The translations under genes were made by a program, and so were the position numbers. From an uncultured Spirochaetaceae bacterium (lineage in GTDB: Bacteria; Spirochaetota; Spirochaetia; Treponematales; Treponemataceae), in NCBI GenBank assembly GCA_902772605.1, contig CACYBG010000180.1, positions 1 to 21,881 of the forward strand: a DNA stretch of 21,881 nt, given 5' to 3'. Position 1 is the stretch's first letter. The number at the start of each line of letters is the position of its first letter. The notes below the pieces were generated by a model, which was not told where the DNA came from, ran no database searches, and saw only the letters and a list, made by a program, of their open reading frames with translations. Of this stretch, positions 6,918 through 14,822 are shown piece by piece.

Positions 6918-9083
6918 TTAGCGGTAGAGTGCCGCCAGTGCATAGACCAATGCAGAATTCCAGTATATCGTGACTTCATTCGTGCTGAAGCTCTGGTAGT
7001 TGTCTATGTGGCAGAGCAGTGGAGGCTTGTCGGAAAGCAGGTATCCTGCAAATTCGTCTTCAAGCTTTTCGTCCGGACCGCCTACCATCATTCCCTTCTG
7101 CGGGGTGTCCTTTGCGATTGACGGACGGTGGTGCGGATGAACCGGAGGATTGCTTCCGTATCCCGTGACGTAGCATCTGCTCAGCGGATTTGCGCCCAGT
7201 ATGTAATCAACCTGATTCCTTCCGGCCCGTATGTATTTTTTTCCGTGGAAAAGTTCATTTGCAAGCGAAAGAAGGTGTGCGATGTTCATCGATTCCATGT
7301 TGCTTCCCCAGTTCAGGGTCCTCTGCGCCTGACGGAATCCTGAAAGACCTGCGTTTGCTACGGCTTCATCTGCACGAAGCTTGACTGCATCCCTAACATC
7401 TTTTACGAGTTTTTCCGAAAAAAGCGTCGGATTCAGTGCGATTATCCTGTCTCCGTATCCTTCCATCTGTTCCCATCCGAACTGTTCCTTCCATCTCTTT
7501 GAATTTTCGCTCCTGATTCGTTCCGCTTCTGCAGAATATTTTCCGTCCGACGTTGCAAGTGCAAGTGCCGCCGCCGCAAAATACCTTTCGTCCTCGTCAT
7601 ATTCATCAGGATATGCTCCGGTGCTTATGTATGCGATGTTCGAGAATGAATGTCCCTTCTTTCCGTCCAGATATTCCCATGCCTTGATTGCTGCGTTCAG
7701 GAGCCTGTCTGCATATGATGCGTCGCTTTTCCTGTAGTATGTTGAAGCCAGTGCAAGCGTTGCGGCAAAATCGGCGGTTGCTGCGGTAGAAACGTTGCTC
7801 AGGTACAGGATTTCCTTTTCCTCTTCGGGCATTACGAATTCAGGGAACGATGCACAGCTTATCTTGTGGTAGACTCCGCCGTCATCCTTCTGCATCTGAA
7901 GAAGCCAGTCGGTCTCAAACTTGACTTCATCCAGTATGTCGAAATCGATTTTTGAACCGCCCATGTCGTATGCAAACAGAAGGTCCGAGACTGCCTTTGC
8001 CGCCGGTACAACGTAGCGACCGTAATCGCCTGCATCGTGCCATCCTCCGACGACTGATTTTTCCTTGAGGCTTTCGACCGTGAGGACGGTTCCAGTGTGG
8101 CATGCCGGATGACCGAAAACTTCATCTTCGACTTCCGTTCCGCACCTTGAAAGCGTGAAGTACCTGAGTGCATCCTTGAGCATGTCGGAGTAGGGGGATT
8201 CCGAAATTTCAAACGGGAAACTTTCGTTTTCGCCTACCTTGACCCTGTATGTTCCGCATTCCTTGAGGGAAGAAAAATCGGCCGGGGCTACGTATTCAAA
8301 AGCCATTTCGTCGCGCACGGGTTTACCGAGTTTTCCGCTGTAGACGGTCTTTCCGTTCGGATCGATTACAGAGAATTTCTGTCCGTCCTCGGTGACCTTT
8401 ACGTATGCGGTCTTATCGTCTTCAGGCCTGAATCCAAGCTGATTGACCCTGATGAAGTCGGCTCCTCCGTTTCCTGATTCCTCCTCTGCAATGGAGTTGT
8501 TGAGTATGAACTTTACGTCGCTTAACGTTACGGTAATCGGGAAGTCGGAAGCATCCCTGTCAGGAAATGTACCCATGTTGAATGCAAGCCTAGGCATCAT
8601 GTCGGTATCGTCCGTCATCGTGAAGTCGATTGAGTATTCCTTCTGCTCTTCGCCGAAAGTGAACGTATCGACTGCGTACGGATGATAGTCCCCTCCGTTG
8701 AGCTGTATCCTTACTTCACATCCCTTGGGTGCGCTTGATGAAGCCTTGAACGAAAGCGTGTACTGTCCGTCGTGGTAGATTCTGAATCCGTCGTAATAAT
8801 ACTGGACTCCGTAGTTGACGCTTCCCGGCGACTTGATTTTCACGTCTGCCTTTCCGTCCGAATAGTCGATGGATGCACTTCCGCCCGATGAAATGAAGGT
8901 TCCCCAATGCTCCTTTCCGTTTTTGAAATCTCCGTTTTCAAGCTGATTGATTCCGCTCTGAAGCCAGATTTTCGGACCCGAGTCCTTTACGTCGAAGGGT
9001 TTGAAATCGGTCCTTGCACATGAACTCAGGGCCGAAACCGTCAGCGCAATGATTACCGCCGAAACTGTCTTAGATTTTTTCAT
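6918..9083 (-). CDS. GH9 cellulase lipoprotein with carbohydrate-binding module
   Basis: This enzyme hydrolyses beta-1,4-glucan (cellulose or related glucans) with inversion. From the ATG at 9083, preceded by AAAGGA, the product is 721 residues. In-frame sequence continues to 9125 but has no ribosome-binding site. A lipoprotein signal ends in LSSC with Cys22 as the lipidated residue, so it is membrane-anchored outside the cytoplasm. A CBM4/9-like beta-sandwich (about 48-197, ENGDF...W start) is followed by the Ig-like domain typical of GH9 (about 210-296, RVNQLGF) and the catalytic (alpha/alpha)6 domain. The catalytic marks are GGWHDAGDYGRYV with Asp350 and Asp353, PVHPHHRPS near 647-655, and NEVTIYWNSA with the acid Glu703. 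It is last in the minus-strand cluster, 87 bp after fhs. Endo- versus processive action cannot be told from sequence alone. Confidence 0.94.
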   Translation of the reverse strand: MKKSKTVSAVIIALTVSALSSCARTDFKPFDVKDSGPKIWLQSGINQLENGDFKNGKEHWGTFISSGGSASIDYSDGKADVKIKSPGSVNYGVQYYYDGFRIYHDGQYTLSFKASSSAPKGCEVRIQLNGGDYHPYAVDTFTFGEEQKEYSIDFTMTDDTDMMPRLAFNMGTFPDRDASDFPITVTLSDVKFILNNSIAEEESGNGGADFIRVNQLGFRPEDDKTAYVKVTEDGQKFSVIDPNGKTVYSGKLGKPVRDEMAFEYVAPADFSSLKECGTYRVKVGENESFPFEISESPYSDMLKDALRYFTLSRCGTEVEDEVFGHPACHTGTVLTVESLKEKSVVGGWHDAGDYGRYVVPAAKAVSDLLFAYDMGGSKIDFDILDEVKFETDWLLQMQKDDGGVYHKISCASFPEFVMPEEEKEILYLSNVSTAATADFAATLALASTYYRKSDASYADRLLNAAIKAWEYLDGKKGHSFSNIAYISTGAYPDEYDEDERYFAAAALALATSDGKYSAEAERIRSENSKRWKEQFGWEQMEGYGDRIIALNPTLFSEKLVKDVRDAVKLRADEAVANAGLSGFRQAQRTLNWGSNMESMNIAHLLSLANELFHGKKYIRAGRNQVDYILGANPLSRCYVTGYGSNPPVHPHHRPSIAKDTPQKGMMVGGPDEKLEDEFAGYLLSDKPPLLCHIDNYQSFSTNEVTIYWNSALVYALAALYR

Positions 9084-9170
9084 TTTCCTTTCCCGTTTAT
9101 CTAATTTTGTTTTATGTAATCCCATGTAGATTCCGTGTTCCGTGCGAAATCGATGAAAGCCGGCATTTTT

Positions 9171-10853
9171 TCAGAACAGTCCTGAAATCACTCCGTTGTC
9201 GTCCACGTCTATGTTCATTGCCGACGGAGCTTTCGGAAGACCTGGCATGTCCACTATGTCGCCCGCGAATGCAACTATGAATCCTGCACCGCTGAAAAGC
9301 TGAACGTCCCTTATCGGGAATGCGTACCCCTCTTTAGGCGCACCAAGCACGGATTTGTCGTGGCTGATTGAATTCTGCGTCTTTGCCATGCATATCGGAA
9401 GCTTTCCGTATCCTTCGTCCTGATACTGCCTGAGCTTTTTCCTTGCCTTTTCATCCATTTCGACTGATCCGGCCCTGTATATCTCCCTTGCAAGCACGTT
9501 GATTTTTTCCTCAAGGCTGTCTTCATCCCTGTAAATGCAGTGGAATCCGCTTTCTCCTTCGCACAGGCCAGCGACGTATTCGGCAAGCTTTTCGGCTCCT
9601 TTTCCGCCCTTTTCCCATCCTTCGCAGATGATGGCTTCCGAACCGTTTTTCCGTGCAAGGTCCTGTATCAGCTTGAGTTCTGCATCCGTGTCGGTGATGA
9701 ACCTGTTTACCGCAATTACGGTCTTCACTCCGAATTTCGCCATGTTCTCGATGTGGACGCGAACGTTTTCGAATCCTTTTTCCACAGCCTGGAGGTTTTC
9801 AGTCTGAAGGTCCGCCTTTAGGACTCCTCCGTGCATCTTGAGAGCCCTTGCCGTTGCGACTATTACGACTGCATCCGGTGAAAGCCCGTTTTTCCTGCAC
9901 TTGATGTCGAAGAATTTTTCGGCTCCAAGATCGGCTGCGAATCCTGCTTCCGTCACTGCATAGTCTCCGGTTGCCAGTGCGCACATCGTTGCATTGATCG
10001 AATTGCATCCGTGTGCGATGTTTGCAAAGGGACCTCCATGTATGAATGCAGGGGTGTGTTCGAGCGTCTGCACCAGGTTCGGGCGTATTGCATCTTTCAA
10101 AAGCGCCGCGATTGCACCCGTACATTTAAGCTGTCCGAAAGTAACCGGCTTTTTGTCGTAGGTCTGTCCGATGGTGATTGCCGAAATGCGCTCCTTAAGC
10201 TCCCCGATGGTCCTTGAAAGGCACACGATGGCCATGATTTCGCTTGCTACGGAAATCTGGAAGTGGCTTTCCCTCGGTACTCCGTCTATCCTTGAACCGA
10301 GTCCTATCACTACGTTTCTGAGCGCCCTGTCGTTCAGGTCCACGCACCTTTTCCACGTTACGGTACGCGGGTCGATTCCAAGCTCGTTTCCCTGCTGAAG
10401 GTGATTGTCAACCAGTGCGGCAATCAGGTTGTTGGCTGCGGTTATGGCATGTATGTCACCGGTGAAGTGAAGGTTTATGTCCTCCATCGGTACGACCTGT
10501 GCATATCCTCCTCCGCATGCACCGCCCTTGATTCCGAAACACGGTCCGAGCGACGGTTCCCTGAGTGCGATGACGGACTTCTTTCCGATGCGGCGAAATC
10601 CGTCTCCCAATGCTATGGTCACCGTTGATTTTCCTTCTCCGGCTGCCGTAGGAGTCATTGCCGTGACCAGAATCAGGTGTCCGCGCCCCTTCGGATCGGA
10701 TGCCTTTTCCAGATATTCGTTCAGCTTGGAGTAGGATATCTTTGCCTTGTATTTTCCGTAAAAGTCCAAGTCGTCTTCCGAAAGTCCGATTTTTCCTGCG
10801 ACCTCGGATATGCTCTCCATCACGTTTGCCTGGGCGATTTCTATGTCAGTCAT
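9171..10853 (-). CDS. fhs: Formate-tetrahydrofolate ligase
   Basis: Fhs joins formate to tetrahydrofolate using ATP to give 10-formyl-tetrahydrofolate, feeding one-carbon metabolism (purines, formyl-methionine, or the methyl branch of acetogenesis). It is a cytoplasmic tetramer in known members. The 560 residues match the family length. The nucleotide-binding segment TPTAAGEGKST is at residues 67-77, and the second signature, GGYAQVVPMEDINLHFTGD, is intact near residues 114-132. The ATG at 10853 is preceded by GAGAGGA. It starts 47 nt after the rsuA stop without an obvious terminator, so it may share its message. No Wood-Ljungdahl partner genes are present here, so acetogenesis should not be inferred. 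Confidence 0.98.
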   Translation of the reverse strand: MTDIEIAQANVMESISEVAGKIGLSEDDLDFYGKYKAKISYSKLNEYLEKASDPKGRGHLILVTAMTPTAAGEGKSTVTIALGDGFRRIGKKSVIALREPSLGPCFGIKGGACGGGYAQVVPMEDINLHFTGDIHAITAANNLIAALVDNHLQQGNELGIDPRTVTWKRCVDLNDRALRNVVIGLGSRIDGVPRESHFQISVASEIMAIVCLSRTIGELKERISAITIGQTYDKKPVTFGQLKCTGAIAALLKDAIRPNLVQTLEHTPAFIHGGPFANIAHGCNSINATMCALATGDYAVTEAGFAADLGAEKFFDIKCRKNGLSPDAVVIVATARALKMHGGVLKADLQTENLQAVEKGFENVRVHIENMAKFGVKTVIAVNRFITDTDAELKLIQDLARKNGSEAIICEGWEKGGKGAEKLAEYVAGLCEGESGFHCIYRDEDSLEEKINVLAREIYRAGSVEMDEKARKKLRQYQDEGYGKLPICMAKTQNSISHDKSVLGAPKEGYAFPIRDVQLFSGAGFIVAFAGDIVDMPGLPKAPSAMNIDVDDNGVISGLF

Positions 10854-10900
10854 TTTTTCCTCTCAAATGTATGGTTTGTATGTGCCTGCCGATTTTTTTT

Positions 10901-11668
10901 TCAGCGGTTTCCGTTTTTCATCATTTCGATTTCTTCTGCTCTCAGGTCCCTGTATTCTCCCGGTGCAAGGTTTTCATCCAGATGCAGGGAACCGATGGAG
11001 ATGCGCTTCAGGTATTCGACCCTGTTTCCAAGTGCTGCGAACATGCGCTTTACCTGATGGAATTTTCCTTCGGATATTGTCAGCCTGCATGTGTCGTCCG
11101 TCCGGTTTCCGTCTTCATCTCCCCATGATATTTGTGCCGGAAGACAGTCTGCTTCACCGTCCTTTCCGTCTGCCTGTATGTGTATGCCCTTTTTGAGCTT
11201 GGCTTCGTAAGACCTTTTGCTTTCGTCATCTACGGGGTTTTCGAGCCGTACAAGATAGGTCTTGTCAACGTGGTGCCTGGGGGACGTAAGCTCGTGGTTC
11301 AGCTGTCCGTCGGTCGTCAATATCAGAAGTCCCTCGGTGTCAACATCCAGACGGCCTACAAGTTCAAGCTCCCCGCCCAGATACTTGTGCCTGTCTTCGG
11401 GTGCAAGGAGGTCGAATACGGTTTCATGTTCCCCTTCCTTCGTAGAGCAGACGTATCCTGCCGCCTTGTTCATCATCAGGTGCCTGTGGGTTTCCACTGA
11501 AAGCGGTTCTCCGTCCACTGCAATCTTGTCGTTCATCATGTCCACATGGTCGCTTTCCATCAGTACGGGTTTTCCGTTGACGGTCACTGCCCCTGAGCGT
11601 ACAAGCCTGCGGACTTCCTTTCTTGTTCCGAATCCATGGTTTGCAAGAATCCTGTCCAGTCGTTCCAT
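10901..11668 (-). CDS. rsuA: RsuA-type 16S rRNA pseudouridine synthase
   Basis: This enzyme isomerises a uridine in rRNA to pseudouridine; the RsuA group modifies position 516 of 16S rRNA. The product is 255 residues. An N-terminal S4 RNA-binding domain covers about 1-55 (MERLDRILANHGFGTRKEV). The catalytic motif GRLDVDTEGLL has the nucleophile Asp108, followed by SPRHHVDKTYLV. A C-terminal LTISEGKFHQVKRMFAALGN and LAPGEYR pattern resembles RsuA more than RluB, RluE or RluF. ATG 11668 is preferred over TTG 11674 because AAGGA then sits 6 nt upstream; with TTG it would abut the codon. The gene starts two bases after the esterase stop, so translation is probably coupled to it. Confidence 0.92.
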   Translation of the reverse strand: MERLDRILANHGFGTRKEVRRLVRSGAVTVNGKPVLMESDHVDMMNDKIAVDGEPLSVETHRHLMMNKAAGYVCSTKEGEHETVFDLLAPEDRHKYLGGELELVGRLDVDTEGLLILTTDGQLNHELTSPRHHVDKTYLVRLENPVDDESKRSYEAKLKKGIHIQADGKDGEADCLPAQISWGDEDGNRTDDTCRLTISEGKFHQVKRMFAALGNRVEYLKRISIGSLHLDENLAPGEYRDLRAEEIEMMKNGNR

Positions 11669-11670
11669 TT

Positions 11671-12861
11671 TCAATCCTTTTTCGGGGTAGACGACCCCAT
11701 TTTTTCCGCCTTCATGATAGAAGCTATTTTTTCGGTCAAAAGCCTTGCAACCCTTCTGTGTGTGCCGGGCCCGGGATGGCTTCTGGATCCCTTTTCCTCA
11801 GACGATTCGTCCGTCATGGATGGAAGGTGCATGAAGTGGACCTTCGAATCGGAATTTTCCGACGCAAAAGTTTCGACCGCTCCTGCTATCTCCCCGCCAA
11901 GTTCAAATCCGCACATTCCGTAAATCCAGATTATGTGGGCGTTCGGATTGTTGACCCTGATTTTCTTTATGAAATTCATCACTCCGGTCCTGAAATACGC
12001 CAGGTCGTCGGGATTCGGCTTTCCGTCCGCATCAATCCTGTATTTCCATTTTTCGCCCGTTCCCGGATCCGTCTTCATGGGGTTGTTGAATGCCCCCCAG
12101 TCGTTCGTGCCAAGGTTTACGACCACGAAATCGCTCTTCCACTTTGAAAAGTCCCAGTCGTCCTGCGCTCCGAGTATCTCGTTCCTTTCTCCCCAGTGCA
12201 TTGAACAGACGTTGGTGTAGTGGGGCGGAAGTATGCATTTCCTGTCGTTGTCCCAGGATGCCGTAACTCCCCATCCGCACTGTGAAAGTATGTGGAAGTC
12301 TGCGTTGAGGGCCTTTGCCGTCATCAGTGCGTAATTGTCCTTGAGCGACATCCAGCCGGAAATCCAGTCCATTTCATCTACGCCGCCTGAAAGTCCTTCG
12401 CCCGTGGTTATGCTGTCCCCAACGAATTCTATTTTTACGGGCCTTTCCTTCTGTTTCAGGAATACCTGGCTCGACGGATCCTTTATGTTTTCCGGAACTC
12501 CCAATGCATGAACGAGAAGCATGTGCTGACGGTCTCCGCTCATGGCCTGCGTTTCCTTGAGCAGTTCAAAGCGGTGAACCTTTTCCGGAGAAAGTCCCCT
12601 GAACAGACAGTACCACCTGCGTCCCTTTTCCACCATGAACCTTCCGACCATGTTTCCGTTGACCCATACGCTGACCCAGGGTTCATAGACCGAATAGTCG
12701 CTTTCAAGCAGGGCCCACAGTTCGCCGGATTTGGTGTCTACGGAAAAGCCCGAGCCCGTCCAGAAAAGCGGAAGTGCGCTCCTGTATGACGAGGTTCGCC
12801 CGTACACGTGCAGATTTGAGATGTTCCTTATCCTAAAGGCATGAATTCTTGTTGGTTCCAT
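11671..12861 (-). CDS. SGNH-hydrolase esterase, carbohydrate esterase family 2-like
   Basis: This enzyme probably removes acetyl groups from acetylated plant polysaccharide fragments. The 396-residue product has an N-terminal beta-sandwich (about 1-125, with LFWTGSGF and a W-rich segment typical of CE2) and a C-terminal SGNH domain. The latter carries FVGDSIT with Ser150, GTND with Asn253, and SHPGPGTH with His362. The residue three before the histidine, usually the triad Asp, is Ser359. CE2 enzymes working with a Ser-His dyad are known, so activity is still expected. No signal peptide is visible, so it should be cytoplasmic. The start is ATG 12861. A TTG at 12879 is in frame but lies within the promoter. 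It heads the cluster esterase-rsuA-fhs-GH9. CE2 is my best match; another SGNH esterase family is possible. Confidence 0.85.
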   Translation of the reverse strand: MEPTRIHAFRIRNISNLHVYGRTSSYRSALPLFWTGSGFSVDTKSGELWALLESDYSVYEPWVSVWVNGNMVGRFMVEKGRRWYCLFRGLSPEKVHRFELLKETQAMSGDRQHMLLVHALGVPENIKDPSSQVFLKQKERPVKIEFVGDSITTGEGLSGGVDEMDWISGWMSLKDNYALMTAKALNADFHILSQCGWGVTASWDNDRKCILPPHYTNVCSMHWGERNEILGAQDDWDFSKWKSDFVVVNLGTNDWGAFNNPMKTDPGTGEKWKYRIDADGKPNPDDLAYFRTGVMNFIKKIRVNNPNAHIIWIYGMCGFELGGEIAGAVETFASENSDSKVHFMHLPSMTDESSEEKGSRSHPGPGTHRRVARLLTEKIASIMKAEKMGSSTPKKD

Positions 12862-12867
12862 GCCTTT

Positions 12868-12896
12868 ACTATACAGCAAGTTGGAAAAGACAGCAA
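12868..12896 (-). promoter_or_regulatory. Promoter for the esterase gene, predicted leaderless transcript
   Basis: On the minus strand the -35 box TTGCTG (12896-12891) and the -10 box TATAGT (12873-12868) are 17 bp apart. The -10 box ends 6 nt before the ATG at 12861, so transcription should begin at or within a base or two of the start codon. The only purine-rich stretch, AAAGG, is one base from the ATG, too close to act as a normal ribosome-binding site. Confidence 0.65.
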
Positions 12897-13232
12897 GTTT
12901 TGAATGTGAATGGCAAGTGCAAATCTTAATGGAATTTAGGAAACGTAAATATTAATGAGGAAACGCTTCCATTTCCGGCGGGAACCGTGCCAATCTGCCA
13001 AGGGTGTGCGGTATAAGGTATTGGAGTCGCTTACGCTCCCCACCGCACAAATGGCTGCTTGCCACGAACCCCGCCTCCCATTACAGCGTTTCCTCAACCA
13101 GCATAAAACTTTCCATGCGATATTTATTGCATTTGCCATTCACAGCCCTATAAAAATGCGGGAACTCATGTTTTTTGGCGGAATTTGGACGCAAAAAATC
13201 AGCAGATGGCTCTGGTCGTGTGCCCTTACGGT
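12897..13232. other. Intergenic region between esterase and ATC-hydrolase-like genes
   Basis: Apart from the palindrome at 12957-13095 this stretch has no supported gene. An open frame on the plus strand (12955-13350) runs across the palindrome and into the antisense of the next gene and has no ribosome-binding site. A weak hairpin on the minus strand (CAGA/TCTG at 13203-13214, followed by six T in that direction to 13193) may terminate the gene at 13233. Two GGAAACG motifs (12938-12944 and 12959-12965) form a short direct repeat at the left edge. Confidence 0.5.
12957..13095. repeat. 139-bp imperfect palindrome, MITE-like or structured-RNA candidate
   Basis: The ends are a perfect 11-bp inverted repeat, GAGGAAACGCT (12957-12967) and AGCGTTTCCTC (13085-13095). 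Complementarity continues inward in the same order: GGCGGG with CCCGCC, CGTG with CACG, and GTGCGG with CCGCAC. The tip is a small hairpin, GGAG-T-CG/CG-CTCC with a 4-nt loop, at 13023-13039. The whole can fold into one long hairpin. It is more GC-rich than its AT-rich surroundings and no convincing reading frame covers it. No clear target duplication is seen at the ends. Confidence 0.55.
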
Positions 13233-13910
13233 TCATTCCCTTTCGGTCTTGAGTTCGAATGTGAACGTCGCCTTTTCAACCGGTGCCGCTTCCTGCTCTC
13301 CGTCTTCAGATTCCGAATCTCCGTCCTGCTTTTTTACCGGAGGCGTGTAGAGGGTTCCCGTCCTCTTGAATTTTATCTCCGGCAGATGGGAATACAGGTA
13401 TGTGAAGCGGTCGTTGAAAATCTGTGCAAGTTCCGGGCATCCGTTTCCGGTGCAGATTATGAGGTAGGCGTTTTCCGTAATTTCGAACGTGAAGGAGGTC
13501 TTCGTTTCTTCGGTCACCGAGCATGAAAAAAGGGCCTTTTCCGAAAAATCCTTCTTGGTCATGGACCTGCATTCCTTGAGGAACTGCTGGGGCTTCCTGT
13601 TGCACAGCTCGACTATGGCCTTTCTTTCCCTGATTGCATTCATCTTCGACTGTTCCGCCACAAGCTCCATTGCATCGGACGGACATACGTTCAGGAGGAC
13701 CTTGTATATGGCGATGAACGGCAGGATTATGTCCAGGTGCGGGCGTAGGTTCCTGTGCGTCTTCCTGTACTTTTCTTCCAGAGCCGAAAGGTTTTCATCG
13801 GCCTGCGCCCAGATTCCGTCGACCGTATAGCTGTCGTACCTTACTATCAGTTCGTCGTTAAGCGTCTTGAAATCGTCGTTGTCAATAAAGAAATTTCCGT
13901 CTTTTTTCAT
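13233..13910 (-). CDS. ATC-hydrolase-like cytoplasmic protein
   Basis: The 225-residue product resembles the L-2-amino-thiazoline-4-carboxylic acid hydrolase-like family in its layout. It has a helical N-terminal half with an aliphatic segment (PFIAIYKVLLN, about 64-74), a central Cys-containing stretch (CTGNGCPEL at 153-161) and the late motif IKFKRTGTL at 179-187. The match is from memory of the motif pattern and is only moderate. If right, some members open a thiazoline ring on the way to cysteine, but most are of unknown function. An acidic, Ser- and Glu-rich insertion (about 194-212) precedes a last beta strand, FTFELK. The start is ATG 13910 with GGGAG six bases upstream; in-frame starts at 13952 and 14024 lack ribosome-binding sites. 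No signal peptide or membrane segment is present. It is transcribed away from the HAD gene. Confidence 0.75.
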   Translation of the reverse strand: MKKDGNFFIDNDDFKTLNDELIVRYDSYTVDGIWAQADENLSALEEKYRKTHRNLRPHLDIILPFIAIYKVLLNVCPSDAMELVAEQSKMNAIRERKAIVELCNRKPQQFLKECRSMTKKDFSEKALFSCSVTEETKTSFTFEITENAYLIICTGNGCPELAQIFNDRFTYLYSHLPEIKFKRTGTLYTPPVKKQDGDSESEDGEQEAAPVEKATFTFELKTERE

Positions 13911-13988
13911 GGATGGCTCCCGGTCTGTTCCAAAAGTTCGCGTTTCAAACATTAAGGCTGTTCGATAGCGGAGTCGTTGAACGGAACC

Positions 13989-14017
13989 ATTATATAACCC
14001 TTGGCATAAATTTACAA
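13989..14017 (-). promoter_or_regulatory. Promoter for the gene at 13910
   Basis: On the minus strand, -35 TTGTAA (14017-14012) and a consensus -10 TATAAT (13994-13989) are 17 bp apart. Transcription would start near 13982, giving a leader of about 71 nt that contains the GGGAG ribosome-binding site. It is divergent from the HAD promoter about 60 bp away. Confidence 0.75.
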
Positions 14018-14073
14018 CTTGCACGGGGAGGAGAGACTCGAATTTTAAGGAAACGGTTAAATTTTTTCACCAT

Positions 14074-14102
14074 TGGACAAATCATCCTGCACCATATATA
14101 AT
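14074..14102 (+). promoter_or_regulatory. Promoter for the HAD hydrolase gene, predicted leaderless transcript
   Basis: -35 TGGACA (14074-14079, five of six consensus bases) and a consensus -10 TATAAT (14097-14102) are 17 bp apart. The -10 box ends 6 nt before ATG 14109. There is no Shine-Dalgarno-like sequence between them, so the mRNA should start at the initiation codon. Confidence 0.75.
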
Positions 14103-14108
14103 GTAGTC

Positions 14109-14822
14109 ATGTTGGAAGGAATAAAGGCCGTAGCGTTCGATATCGACGGAACTCTGTATCCGGATTGGAAACTCTACCTCAGGATAATCCCATATTTCAT
14201 GCGCAATCTCTCTTTCTACAGCAGGTTCAACCGTGTCCGGAAAATCCTGCACAGGACGGCACCGCTTGCTGATTTCTATGAATACCAGGCCCGGCTTCTG
14301 GGCAGGATGATGGGCATAAGCAGCGAAGAGGCGAAGATACATATTCAGACGATATGCTACGACGGGATGATGGCCTATTTCAGGAGGATAAAACCCTATC
14401 CGTACGTACTTGAGTGCATCAGGTCGTTTAAGGCGGCTGGCCTCAAGATAGGCATACTCTCCGATTTTCCGCCGGAACAGAAGGGTAACATCTGGGGAAT
14501 CCGTGAACTCTGCGACGTGTGCATCGGTTCCGAAGAATCAGGTGCGCTGAAGCCTTCCAAGTATCCGTTCGGCATACTTTCCATGAAGCTCGGCGTGGAA
14601 CCGGGGGAAATCCTTTACGTCGGAAATTCGGTGAAGTACGATGTCCTTGGCTCACGGAATGCCGGCATGAAAAGTGCATATTTATTGAAGGGATTTAAAA
14701 AGATTTTCAATATTAAGGAAAAAGATGCAGATATTTCATTCAAAAACTATCGCCAATTATCCGATATTGTGCTACAATGTGCCGGGGTTTCGTCTGAGGA
14801 AATGCGTGAAAACATGAAATAG
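14109..14822 (+). CDS. HAD-superfamily hydrolase
   Basis: This is a probable phosphatase of the haloacid dehalogenase superfamily; the substrate cannot be named. All four motifs are present in 237 residues. Motif I is FDIDGT with nucleophile Asp11 and Asp13, motif II is LSDF with Ser118, motif III is Lys148 in ALKPSKYPF, and motif IV is VGNSVKYDVLGSRNAGM with Asp178. Motif IV has Asn173 where many members have Asp, but Asp178 remains to hold magnesium. A helical cap domain lies between motifs I and II (about 20-105). ATG 14109 is chosen over TTG 14073, because the TTG lies in the promoter -35 box. Strand and spacing place it upstream of the giant coiled-coil gene, but the terminator at 15032 separates them. 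Confidence 0.9.
   Translation: MLEGIKAVAFDIDGTLYPDWKLYLRIIPYFMRNLSFYSRFNRVRKILHRTAPLADFYEYQARLLGRMMGISSEEAKIHIQTICYDGMMAYFRRIKPYPYVLECIRSFKAAGLKIGILSDFPPEQKGNIWGIRELCDVCIGSEESGALKPSKYPFGILSMKLGVEPGEILYVGNSVKYDVLGSRNAGMKSAYLLKGFKKIFNIKEKDADISFKNYRQLSDIVLQCAGVSSEEMRENMK
14750..14778 (+). promoter_or_regulatory. Possible promoter inside the 3' end of the HAD gene
   Basis: TCGCCA (14750-14755, four of six -35 bases) and TACAAT (14773-14778, five of six -10 bases) are 17 bp apart. Transcription would start near 14785 and run to the terminator at 15032-15057, making an RNA of about 273 nt. The evidence is pattern-only. Confidence 0.35.

Noticed and set aside
9084..9170. Promoter or terminator between fhs and the GH9 gene
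   Set aside because: Only weak AT-rich -10-like strings and a GCCGGC palindrome without a proper stem-loop are present, not enough for a call.
11669..11674. TTG as start of rsuA
   Set aside because: The AAGGA ribosome-binding site would touch the TTG. The ATG six bases downstream has correct spacing and begins the S4 domain normally.
12955..13350. Plus-strand frame of 131 codons across the palindrome
   Set aside because: It crosses the inverted repeat and continues antisense to the gene at 13233-13910, without a ribosome-binding site or recognisable domain.
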